A program made the translations under genes and the position numbers. A stretch of 64,000 bases of DNA from assembly GCA_026874595.1 (NCBI GenBank), contig CM049310.1, positions 17,524,058-17,588,057 of the forward strand, read 5' to 3'. The notes below the pieces were generated by a model. The model ran no database searches. It was not told the origin of the DNA and saw nothing but the letters and a program-made list of their open reading frames with translations. The stretch is from Sipunculus nudus (lineage: Eukaryota > Annelida > Sipuncula > Golfingiida > Sipunculidae). The stretch's first letter is position 1. Every line of letters starts with the position of its first letter. Positions 22,395-33,646 of this stretch are shown piece by piece.

Positions 22395-25053
22395 GAACAG
22401 CTTAAGCTTATTGAGATAGAAAACAAGAGGAACAAAATGGGTCAGCGTAGGCCAAAATAAAAAGGTATGGTTAGCTTGCACATTTTTAAATCACTGGGGG
22501 CGGGCGATATTTTATGTTTGACCTTTTTTTGTATATTTCGTTTAAAATGTCATATGATCAGCGAAAAGCATCAAATTAACATTTTGTTTTATAAACAGGT
22601 CAAAGTACTACATAACAAAGAAATCGTATTAAATTAAAAATGTTTGATGCGGGGGTTAAATTGACACGGGCGGTGCCTAAGAACAATACCTTTAATTATT
22701 TGTGGGCCTTAAGGTTGTTGAGATAGGAAACAAAAGGATCAATATGGGCCAGCCTAAGGTTATTGAGATATGAAACAGAAAGAACAAAATGGGCCAGCTT
22801 AAGGTTATTGAGATGGGAAACAGAAAGAACAAAATGGCTCTGCTTAACGTTATTGAGATAGGAAACAAAAGAAACAAATTGGGCCGGCTTAAGGTTATGG
22901 AGATAAGAATCAAAACGAAACAAAATGGACCAGCATAAGCTTATTGAGATAGGAAACAAAAGGATCAATATGGCCCAGCTTAAGGTTATTGAGATAGGAA
23001 TCAGAAAGAACAAAATAGGCCAGCTTAAGGTTATTGAGATAGGAAACAAAAGGATCTATATGGGCTAGCTTAATGTTATTGAGATAGGAAACAGAAAGAA
23101 CAAAATGGGCCAGCGTAAGGTTATTGAGATAGGAAACAAAAGGATCAATATGGGCTAGTTTAATGTTATTGAGATAGGAATCAGAAAGAACAAAATGGGC
23201 CAGCGTTAGGTTATTGAGATAATAAACGGAAAGAACAAAATGGGCCAGCTTAAGGTTACTGAGATAGGAAACAAAAGGAACAAAATGGGCCAACTTAAGG
23301 TTATTGAGATAGGAAACAAAAGTAACAAATTGGGCCGGCTTAAGTTTATGGAGATAGGAATCAAAAAGAAACAATTTAAAATGGACCAGCATAAGCTTAT
23401 TCAGATAGGAAACAAAAGGATCAATATGGGCCAGCTTAAGGTTATTGAGATAGGAAACAGAAAGAACAAAAAGGGCCAGCGTAAGGTTATTGAGATAGGA
23501 AACGGAAAGAACAAAATGGAACAGCATCAGGTTATTGAGATAGGAAACAGAAAAAAAAAATGAACCAGCTTAAAGGTTGTTGAGATAGGAAACAAAAGGA
23601 TCAATATGGGACAGCTTAAGGTTATTGAGATAGGGAAAAAAAGGATCAAACTGGGTCAGCTTTAGGTTATTGAGATAGAAAACAAAAAGATAAAATTGGG
23701 CCAGCTTATGGTTATTGCGATAGGAAACAAAAGTAACAAAATGGGCCAGCATAAGGTTATTGAGATAGGAAAGAAAAGGAACAAAATGGACCAGCATCAG
23801 GTTATTGAGATAGGAAAAAAAAAAAGGATGAATATGGGTCAGCTTAAGGTTTTTAGGGATCAGAAACAGAAAGAACAAAATGGGCCAGCTTAAGGTTATT
23901 GAGATGGGAAACAGAAAGAACAAAATGAACCATCTAAAGGTTGTTGAGATAGGAAACAAAAGGATCAATATGGATCAGCATAAGCTTACTCAGATAGGAA
24001 ACAAAAGGATCAATATGGGCCAGCTTAAGGTTACTGAGATAGGAAAGAGAAAGAACAAAATGGGCCAACTTAAGGTTATTGAGATAGGAAACAAAAGGAT
24101 CAATATGGGCTAGCTTAATGTTATTGAGATAGGAATCAGAAAAAACAAAATAGGCCAGTTTAAGGTTATTGAGATAGGAAACAAAAGGATCAAAATGGGC
24201 CAACTTAAGGTTATTGAGATATGAAACAAAAGGATCAATATAGGCCAGCATAATGATATTGAGATAGGAATCAGAAAGAACAAAATAGGCAAGCTTAAGG
24301 TTATTGAGATAGGAAACAAAAGGATCAAAATGGGTCACCTTAATGTTATTGAGATAGGAAACAAAAAGAACAATATAGGCCAGCTTAAGGTTACTGAGAT
24401 AGGAAACAAAAGGATCAATATGGGCTAGCTTAATGTTATTGAGATAGGAATCAGAAAGAACAAAATTGGCCAGCGTAAGGTTATTGAGATAGAAAACGGA
24501 AAGAACAAAATGGGCCTGGTTAAGGTTATTGAGATAGGAAACAAAAGGATCAATTGGGGCTAGCTTAATGTTATTGAGATAGGAATCAGAAAGAACAAAA
24601 TTGGCCAGCTTAAGGTTATTGAGATATGAAACAGAAAAAAAATGAACCAGCTTAAAGGTTGTTGAGATAGGAAACAAAAGGATCAATATGGGACAACTTA
24701 AGGTTATTGAGATAGGGAAAAAAGGATCAAAGTAGGCCAGCTTTAGGTTATTGAGATAGGAAACAGAAAGATAACATTGGGCCAGCTCATGGTTATTGCG
24801 ATAGGAAACAAAAGGAACAAAATGGGCCAGCATAAGGTTATTGAGATAGGAAACAAAAGGAACAAAATTAACCAGCATAAGGTTATTGAGATAGGAAGCA
24901 AAAGGATCAATATGGGCCAGCTTAAGGTTATTGAGATAAGAAACAGAAAGAACAAAATGGGCCAGCTTAAGGTTATTGAGATAGGAAACAGAAAGATCAA
25001 AAAGGGACAGCTTAAGGTTATAGGGATAGGAAACAAAAGGAACAAAATGGGCT
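22395..25053 (+). repeat. 45-bp minisatellite array, about 53 copies
   Basis: The unit reads roughly CAGCTTAAGGTTATTGAGAT + AGGAAACAAAAGGATCAATA + TGGGC. Two main variants interleave, one ending AAAGGATCAATATGG and one ending AGAAAGAACAAAATGG. One copy (22,395-22,449) is separated from the rest by a MITE. Because 45 is three times 15, the units translate without stops in long stretches (QLKVIEIGNKRINMG on plus, LAHFVLSVSYLNNLK on minus, up to 314 codons). Open frames on both strands with frame slips between them argue that this is satellite DNA rather than a gene. Confidence 0.93.
22450..22708 (-). mobile_element. PIF/Harbinger-like MITE inserted in the 45-bp array
   Basis: 259 bp with imperfect terminal inverted repeats starting GGCC (left GGCCAAAATAAAAAGGTATGG; the right end is the inverse of GGCCCACAAATAATTAAAGG). 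Target duplication is GTA/TTA at 22,447-22,449 and 22,709-22,711, within the array word CTTAAGG. The reverse complement aligns along its length with 33,336-33,643. There is no transposase. Family assignment rests on GGCC ends plus a 3-bp TWA duplication. Confidence 0.75.
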
Positions 25054-25430
25054 GAGCACCGTGCTTTGTGCTTTGTGCAAATGTATTGATCAAGGTTATT
25101 ACGTACTCGAAATGAAACTAATGAAGCTTAGAGCATATAACGTATTAACTGATAAATAGTTGACTAGATCTGCACTGAAATGACGGTTTCTAACCAGCAA
25201 TCCTTGATAAAATAGGTAACACCTTTTTCATGGATAAACAGCAATGATTCTGATATTTACTTTCCTAGAGCAAAAACAAGAATCTTCAGCGGAATACGGT
25301 ATGGGGTATGCGTCTTAAAAATGTGTTATTTCTGTGATAATATCAGGTTTCTGTTTTTAAGGATATTGATCTTAATGATCATTATTTGTGAACGCCATTG
25401 TAACAGCTTGTTATTCATTTATTTTCTAAT
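25054..25430. other. Spacer between arrays
   Basis: Unique-looking AT-rich sequence between the 45-bp and 29-bp arrays, with no recognisable feature. Confidence 0.4.
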
Positions 25431-25800
25431 AGTATGGTATTATTCCTACACTTTCTTATAGTATCGTGTCATTCGTTTAATTTTTAAATATTATAGTGTT
25501 ATCACTACATTTTCTTATTGTATCGTGTTATTCCTACATTTTCTTATTGTATTTTGTTATTCCTACATTTTCTTATTGTATCGTGTTATTCCTACATTTC
25601 TTACTGTATCGTGTTATTCCTACATTTTTTATTGTATCGGGTTACTCCTACACCTTCGTATAATATCGTGCTATTCGTACATTTTTTCTATATTATCATA
25701 TTATTCCTACATGTCCTTTTAGTATCATGTTCTTCCTACATTTTCGCATAGTATCGTTTTTTTCTAACACTTTCGAATGGTACCTTTATTCCTACATTTT
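25431..25800 (+). repeat. 29-bp minisatellite, about 12 copies
   Basis: The unit is close to TATTCCTACATTTTCTTATT + GTATCGTGT. Copies in the middle (25,505-25,640) are most regular and the edges are diverged. Short open frames across it are by-products. Confidence 0.85.
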
Positions 25801-26118
25801 CTGATAGCACCACTGGAGTGACTTCGTGGATTGCATTATATCACATATTACCAGGATGTGTCTGTTTGAAGGATCATAAATAATTACCGATATGTAAAAG
25901 AACCTTTCTGGTGTTTTGTTTTGTAAAAAAAAGTCCTACCTTCGTGCGTTTATCGCATTCTGTATAGCTTTGAAAAGTTAACTGAGAGGAATGTTTTTTT
26001 TCTTTGAATCTAAAAACATTCAAGAACCTTTCTTCAAATATGTTTGTTTTATAAGATCCAGTGATCTAAAGTTCAATGAGGATTTGTACTAGTGCAGGAA
26101 CTGACATTACGGCAACTA
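25801..26118. other. Spacer between arrays
   Basis: Unique-looking sequence of about 320 bp between the 29-bp and 84-bp arrays; nothing recognised. Confidence 0.4.
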
Positions 26119-29100
26119 CGTAAACCCTCCCTATCCCCGTCATCAGAGAAATGTTTCAGATTATAACACCGAGCGTCGTACAAAAAGACTATGTAAACCC
26201 TCCCTAACCAACATATATCATCGTCATCAGAGAAATGTTTCAGATTATAACACCGAGCGTCGCACAAAAAGACTATGTAAACCCTCCCTAACCAACATAT
26301 ATCATCGTCATCAGAGAAATGTTTCAGATTATAACACCGAGCGTCGCACAAAAAGACTATGTAAACCCTCCCTAGCCAACATATATCCCCGTCATCAGAG
26401 ACATGTTTCAGATTATAACGCCGAGCGTCGCACAAAAAGACTATGTAATCCCTCCCTAACCAACATATATCATCGTCATCAGAGAAATGTTTCAGATTAT
26501 AACACCGAGCGTCGCACAAAAAGACTATGTAAACCCTCCCTAGCCAACATATATCCCCGTCATCAGAGACATGTTTCAGATTATAACGCCGAGCGTCGCA
26601 CAAAAAGACTATGTAATCCCTCCCTAACCAACATATATCATCGTCATCAGAGAAATGTTTCAGATTATAACCCCGAGCGTCACACAAAAAGACTATGTAA
26701 ACCCTCCCTAACCAATATGTATCATCGTTATCAGAGAAATGTTTCAGATTATAACACCGAGCGTCGCATAAAAAGACTATGTAAACCCTCGCTATCCAAC
26801 ATATATCATCGTCATCAGAGAAATGTTTCAGATTATAACACCGAGCGTCGCACAAAAAGACTGTAAACCCTCCCTAACCAACATATATCCCCGTCATCAG
26901 AGACATGTTTCAGATTATAACACCGAGCGTCGCACAAAAAGACTATGTAAACCCTCCCTAACCAACATATATCATCGTCATCAGAGAAATGTTTCAGATT
27001 ATAACACCGAGCGTCGCACAAAAAAGACTATGTAATCCCTCCCTAACCAACATATATCCCCGTCATCAGAGACATGTTTCAGATTATAACGCCGAGCGTC
27101 GCACAAAAAGACTATGTAATCCCTCCCTAACCAACATATATCATCGTCATCAGAGAAATGTTTCAGATTATAACCCCGAGCGTCGCACAAAAAGACTATG
27201 TAAACCCTCCCTAACCAATATGTATCATCGTTATCAGAGAAATGTTTCAGATTATAACACCGAGCGTCGCATAAAAAGAATATGTAAACCCTCCCTAACC
27301 AACATATACCATTGTCATCAGAGAAATGTTTCAGATTATAACCCCGAGCGTCGCACAAAAAGACTATGTAAACCCTCCCTAACCAATATGTATCATCGTT
27401 ATCAGAGAAATGTTTCAGATTATAACACCGAGCGTCGCATAAAAAGACTATGTAAACCCTCCCTAACCAACATATATCATCGTCATCAGAGAAATGTTTC
27501 AGATTATAACACCGAGCGTCGCACAAAAAGACTATGTAAACCCTTCCTAACCAACATATATCCCCGTCATCAGAGACATGTTTCAGATTATAACACCGAG
27601 CGTCGCACAAAAAGACTATGTAAACCCTCCCTAACCAACATATATCATCGTCATCAGAGACATGTTTCAGATTATAACACCGAGCGCCGCACAAAAAGAC
27701 TGTGTAAACCCTCCCTAACCAACATATATCATTGTCATCAGAGACATGTTTCAGATTATAACACCGAGCGTCGCATAAAAAGAATATGTAAACCCTACCT
27801 AACCAACATATATCATCGTCATCAGAGAAATGTTTCAGATTATAACCCCGAGCGTCACACAAAAAGACTATGTAAACCCTCCCTAACCAATATGTATCAT
27901 CGTTATCAGAGAAATGTTTCAGATTATAACACCGAGCGTCGCATAAAAAGACTATGTAAACCCTCGCTATCCAACATATATCATCGTCATCAGAGAAATG
28001 TTTCAGATTATAACACCGAGCGTCGCACAAAAAGACTGTAAACCCTCCCTAACCAACCTATATCCCCGTCATCAGAGACATGTTTCAGATTATAACACCG
28101 AGCGTCGCACAAAAAGACTATGTAAACCCTCCCTAACCAACATATATCATCGTCATCAGAGAAATGTTTCAGATTATAACACCGAGCGTCGCACAAAAAA
28201 GACTATGTAATCCCTCCCTAACCAACATATATCCCCGTCATCAGAGACATGTTTCAGATTATAACGCCGAGCGTCGCACAAAAAGACTATGTAATCCCTC
28301 CCTAACCAACATATATCATCGTCATCAGAGAAATGTTTCAGATTATAACCCCGAGCGTCGCACAAAAAGACTATGTAAACCCTCCCTAACCAATATGTAT
28401 CATCGTTATCAGAGAAATGTTTCAGATTATAACACCGAGCGTCGCATAAAAAGAATATGTAAACCCTCCCTAACCAACATATATCATTGTCATCAGAGAA
28501 ATGTTTCAGATTATAACCCCGAGCGTCGCACAAAAAGACTATGTAAACCCTCCCTAACCAATATGTATCATCGTTATCAGAGAAATGTTTCAGATTATAA
28601 CACCGAGCGTCGCATAAAAAGACTATGTAAACCCTCCCTAACCAACATATATCATCGTCATCAGAGAAATGTTTCAGATTATAACACCGAGCGTCGCACA
28701 AAAAGACTATGTAAACCCTCCCTAACCAACATATATCCCCGTCATCAGAGACATGTTTCAGATTATAACACCGAGCGCCGCACAAAAAGACTATGTAAAC
28801 CCTCCCTAACCAACATATATCATCGTCATCAGAGACATGTTTCAGATTATAACACCGAGCGCCGCACAAAAAGACTATGTAAACCCTCCCTAACCAACAT
28901 ATATCATTGTCATCAGAGACATGTTTCAGATTATAACACCGAGCGTCGCACAAAAAGACTATGTAAACCCTCCCTAACCAACATATATCCCCGTCATCAG
29001 AGACATGTTTCAGATTATAACACCGAGCGTCACACAAAAAGACTATGTAAACCCTCCCTAACCAACATATATCTTCGTCATCAGAGACATGTTTCAGATT

Positions 29101-30388
29101 ATAACACCGAGCGTCGCACAAACAGACTATGTAAACCCTCCCTAACCAACATATATCATCGTCATCAGAGACATGTTTCAGATTATAACACCGAGCGTCG
29201 CACAAAAAGACTATGTAAACCCTTCCTAACCAACATATATCATTGTCATCAGAGACATGTTTCAGATTATAACACCGAGCGTCGCACAAAAAGACTATGT
29301 AAACCCTCCCTAACCAACATATATCATTGTCATCAGAGACATGTTTCAGATTATAACACCGAGCGTCGCACAAAAAGACTATGTAAACCCTCCCTAACCA
29401 ACATATATCCCCGTCATCAGAGACATGTTTCAGATTATAACACCGAGCGTCACACAAAAAGACCATGTAAACCCTCCCTAACCAACATATATCATCGTCA
29501 TCAGAGACATGTTTCAGATTATAACACCGAGCGTCGCACAAAACGACTATGTAAACCCTCCCTAACCAACATATATCATTGTCATCAGAGACATGTTTCA
29601 GATTATAACACCGAGCGTCGCACAAAAAGACTATGTAAACCCTTCCTAACCAACATTTATCATTGTCATCAGAGACATGTTTCAGATTATAACACCGAGC
29701 GTCGCACAAAAAGACTATGTAAACCCACCCTAACCAACATATATCCCCGTCATCAGAGACATGTTTCAGATTATAACACCGAGCGTCACACAAAAAGACT
29801 ATGTAAACCCTCCCTAACCAACATATATCATCGTCATGAGAGACATGTTTCAGATTATAACACCGAGCGTCGCACAAAAAGACTATGTAAACCCTCCCTA
29901 ACCAACATATATTCCCGCCATCACAGACATGTTTCAGATTATAACACCGAGCGTCACACAAAAAGACTATGTAAACCCTCCCTAACCAACATATATCATT
30001 GTCATCAGAGACATGTTTCAGATTATAACACCGAGCGTCGAATAAAAAGACTATGTAAACCCTCCCTAACCAACATATATCATCGTTATCAGAGAAATGT
30101 TTCAGATTATAACACCGAGCGTCGCACAAAAAGACTATGTAAACCCTCCCTAACCAACATATATCCCCATCATCAGAGACATGTTTCAGATTATAACACC
30201 GAGCGTCGCACAAAAAGACTTTGTAAACCCTCCCTAACCAACATATATCATTGTCATCAGAGAAATGTTTCAGATTATAACACCGAGCGTCGCACAAAAA
30301 AGACATTGTAAACCCTCCCTAACCAACAGATATCATCGTCATCAGAGACATGTTTCAGATTATAACACCGAGCGTCGCACAAAAAGAC
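26119..30388 (+). repeat. 84-bp satellite array, about 51 copies
   Basis: Each 84-bp unit contains TAAACCCTCCCTAACCAACA, a variable ATATATCATCGTCATCAGAG/ATATATCCCCGTCATCAGAG block, A(A/C)ATGTTTCAGATTATAACA and CCGAGCGTCGCACAAAAAGA. The unit is 28 codons, so one frame stays open on each strand (715 codons at 28,164-30,311 plus; 710 codons at 28,174-30,306 minus). Few variants are silent on either strand. Two rare indels (a 2-base loss at 26,863 and 28,037; an extra A at 27,022 and 28,197) recur 1,175 bases apart, showing a block duplication of 14 units. The first unit lacks about 11 bases. Confidence 0.95.
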
Positions 30389-33335
30389 GGACTTCTGTCA
30401 GATGGAAATTCTTTACTATGATCTGAGAAAAAAATATCATTTCATCATTTTATATTGTAATACATGTACTAACTTACTTTGGTATATATACTTCTTCTCT
30501 TTAAGACGAACTTTTCATAACGGTCTTGTTGTCCTTAATAGTTCATCACAATTTGATGCCCGGAAACGCACACATCGACCTCAGGAATAAATAATCATTT
30601 TCTAAAGGATGTTCTTCTCTACATTTCTTCCTTCTCCATAATTCCTATTGTCTGAATTAGGTCCTCTAATAGTTTATCACTTTGGCACAGTGTCCCACAG
30701 TTCTCTTTCTCTCGAGTATAAGGTACAGTTCTTGCGTACTTATCCTATATATTCCAGTAAATCATGCACCAATACATCTGTGTTCATCCATCTGTATTCC
30801 TATGTAGGTAATTCAGGTGACGAAAACGGTTTCAAATTGGCTATATTTGTACGCTTATCAAATATGTCATATTACGCGCCAAAAGTGTTCCCACTTCATC
30901 GAACAATGTCGGAGCGTAATATGCCAATCATTAAGGTACAGTAATTAGCTTTGTTGTCATATATGTTTGGCCAATGTTTGCGACCGTCGAGGGTGTGTAT
31001 CGGCCAAGAGGGCTGGGTGTGGTAGGGATATCCTCCTTTTGCGGGTTTGAAATGTTTTTATATTTTCATTCAAAATACAGGTAACATCGCAGCATTTGAG
31101 TTTTGAGTATAAAATTACAGGTTATAGTATTGAGTTAGAAACCAATAAGAAGTAAAAGTCAATCATTCTAATCTATAAAACCTGAATGCTTTATTTATTT
31201 TTTAGCATTTAATGGCTGGAAAATAAAATGTAGTAAAAACGGGTGAATCATATCATATTATCAAATATATTGGTATTTTATCTCTTTTTTATTTGATTAA
31301 AGCTGATAAAATACAGCATTATAACACTCATGCTATTTTCTAACTGAGGGAGGGACATGTTCCTTCTATCCCCTAACAAACTGCGTCCATGATATTATGA
31401 CACAGAATGACTTTGCTGAAATAGTGGAGGTTGTGTGTGTGTGGGGGGGGGGGGGGGGGGTGGCGGGTGTCGTAAAACATACGGATATATAGTGGTTAAA
31501 AGCCAAGCATAAATTATTTTCTTCAGTTGGATATATTCAAACGCCAAAATTGATCTTGACCCTGACTGGCAGGGATATCCCTAAGACTCTTCAGAACATG
31601 AGGAGCAATTTTATTAGCGATAAATGACGAGTTTTGTTCAACGAATGCTTTAAATATCTGGTAAATTTAGAATCATTTAAATTCTTAAAAATCGTCTGTG
31701 CCTGAATGTTAACGGAGATTTTCTTCTTGGGTGCCTTACGCTTTTAAAGCTTTTCATCAGATATCATTTTGAACATGACCATTGGCTGGCCAAGGTGAAC
31801 ACCTATAAAAGAACTAGCCTCATCCAATTGGCAAAGTCTGTCTTATTAGGACAATAAGACAATTAACATGTTTTCGTTATTTTATATTTCACATTATTTA
31901 GGGATAATCAGTCAACTATATACAATTGCTGGTTTTAACTTAATTTCTCGAAAATTGTCATTTCAAAATCATTCATGAAATATGAAGCTTAAATTCTCGC
32001 AAATTTGTACATACACAGGAATATACTTGCATTAATTGGTGTCCGAATTCTTGGTAATTGTGTCGAATAATTTTTCCAAATTGCTACATTATTTTCACTG
32101 TATACTGAGAGAAAAATTATTTATTTGTTATAATAGTCTACACTTTAGTCATTGTGTAAGCTCTATACACAGCTCTTTATCGTTAGGCTTACTTCATACA
32201 TATTAACTTCTTTAGAAGCGTAAGATTCCGCTGACTCGGCGTAGTCAATGTGTTTATACACTTATTGCGCAGTAGTTAGGCTGCATTCATTCACTGGGTG
32301 TACAAATAAAATAACCCCACGTCTGCGGTACGTCTGTGTCAGGTGATAAGAAGAAATCGCATACGTAACGCTGACGTAGCTATAAAACGGTAATACGCTG
32401 CTTTTCTATGGGCCGTAATGCATACGTTAACTTTAGAGTATGTCCTCAAATTTCTTAACGTAACGCCATCGGATTGCATAGTTACCGTGACTCACAGTCA
32501 ACTGGAAAGCTGGCACAAGTCAAGAAAGTACAACCCATTTAGAGATTCAAAATGTGAAACCCTCAACACCTCGTTGTTATGGGCTGGACATTCCGCTAAC
32601 ATCGGAAAACCACGAGTAATCCACGATTAAGGAGTATATGTAGGATGTAACCACTGAGTAAGAAATAAGAAGCGAGGCATTCTGTTGGCAAGTGCAATGA
32701 CTTGCTGTGTGCAAAGTCTTTTGTCAGATGAAAAGCCTTACAGACTCCCAATATAGGGACTGCCGAATTTAGCAAATATTACTGAGGTCTTCAAAGGGAC
32801 TTCGACAAGTTTGGTAAGAAGATGCATTATCTAATAATCATCTCCCACCAGCACCGAAAAATCTGTTCCTGATAAGATTATGTTATTTTATTTAAAACTT
32901 ATTTTCATTCCACTCTCTGTCATTTGATTTAAATGACTGGTATATACGCTTTCATGGCTAGCTATAAATATTGACAAAACGACAGTCGAAAAGAAACAAA
33001 ACTAATTAGGTTTTGTTTTTACAGATTATCATTTAGCCATCTACAGATTATCATATAACTATCTGCTAACTTACTTTTGATTAACAGAATGGTTATTCCG
33101 GCTAACAGATCTCTCGTTACACGTTTCATTGAATGATATATACTGCTGTCAAATAATATTATGCTGCATTCGTTACCTTTGAGTAATATTGTAAATACAA
33201 GCTGACAAATGGCTCAGTGGTATTTACCACTGGCGTACTGGTGGAGAAACCCAATATGTTCTACTTGGCGACCTTCACCTTTTTCTCCGGCAACGACGGC
33301 ATCCAGGGTGAAAATAATGAAATTATTAGTGATAA
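30389..33335. other. Non-coding stretch
   Basis: Contains an 18-base G tract at 31,443-31,460 after a (GT)n run. The rest is AT-rich with short chance frames; no gene or RNA motif was seen. Confidence 0.45.
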
Positions 33336-33643
33336 GGTCAAAAAAAAAATAAAAGGTATGGTTCTCAGGCAACACCCGCGTCAATTTTAACCCCCCGCAT
33401 CAAACATTTTTATTGTGATTTTGTCATTCAAAATGGTAAAATAATACAGTTTCGATACGATTTCCTTTGTTATGTAGTGCTTTTGCCTGTTTAGCAAGAA
33501 GAAACCTGTCATTTACATGCTTTTCCATGATCATATGACATTTTATCGAAACATACAAAAAAAGGTAAAAAATAAAATACCGCCCGCCCGCACTGATTTC
33601 TGAAAAAAAGTGCCTGAGAACCATACCCTTTTATTTTTTGGCC
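33336..33643 (+). mobile_element. PIF/Harbinger-like MITE, second copy
   Basis: 308 bp with terminal inverted repeats of about 33 bp: left GGTCAAAAAAAAAATAAAAG then GTATGGTTCTCAGGCA; right TGCCTGAGAACCATACCC then TTTTATTTTTTGGCC. It is flanked by TAA on both sides (33,333-33,335 and 33,644-33,646). Inside, CCCCGCATCAAACATTTTTA, TTTGTTATGTAGT, GATCATATGACATTTTA and CCGCCCGCCCGCA match the inverted element at 22,450-22,708. It is non-autonomous. Confidence 0.82.
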
Positions 33644-33646
33644 TAA

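Noticed and set aside
23934-24878. A 314-codon minus-strand frame of LAHFVLSVSYLNNLK-type repeats
   Set aside because: By-product of the 45-bp minisatellite; the frame slips along the array and the plus strand is open as well.
28164-30311. A 715-codon plus-strand open frame and the opposing 710-codon minus-strand frame
   Set aside because: Both are by-products of the 84-bp satellite; the unit length is a multiple of three and most variants change residues on both strands.
26119-30388. CRISPR-like array
   Set aside because: Units are contiguous 84-bp repeats without unique spacers, in a eukaryotic window.
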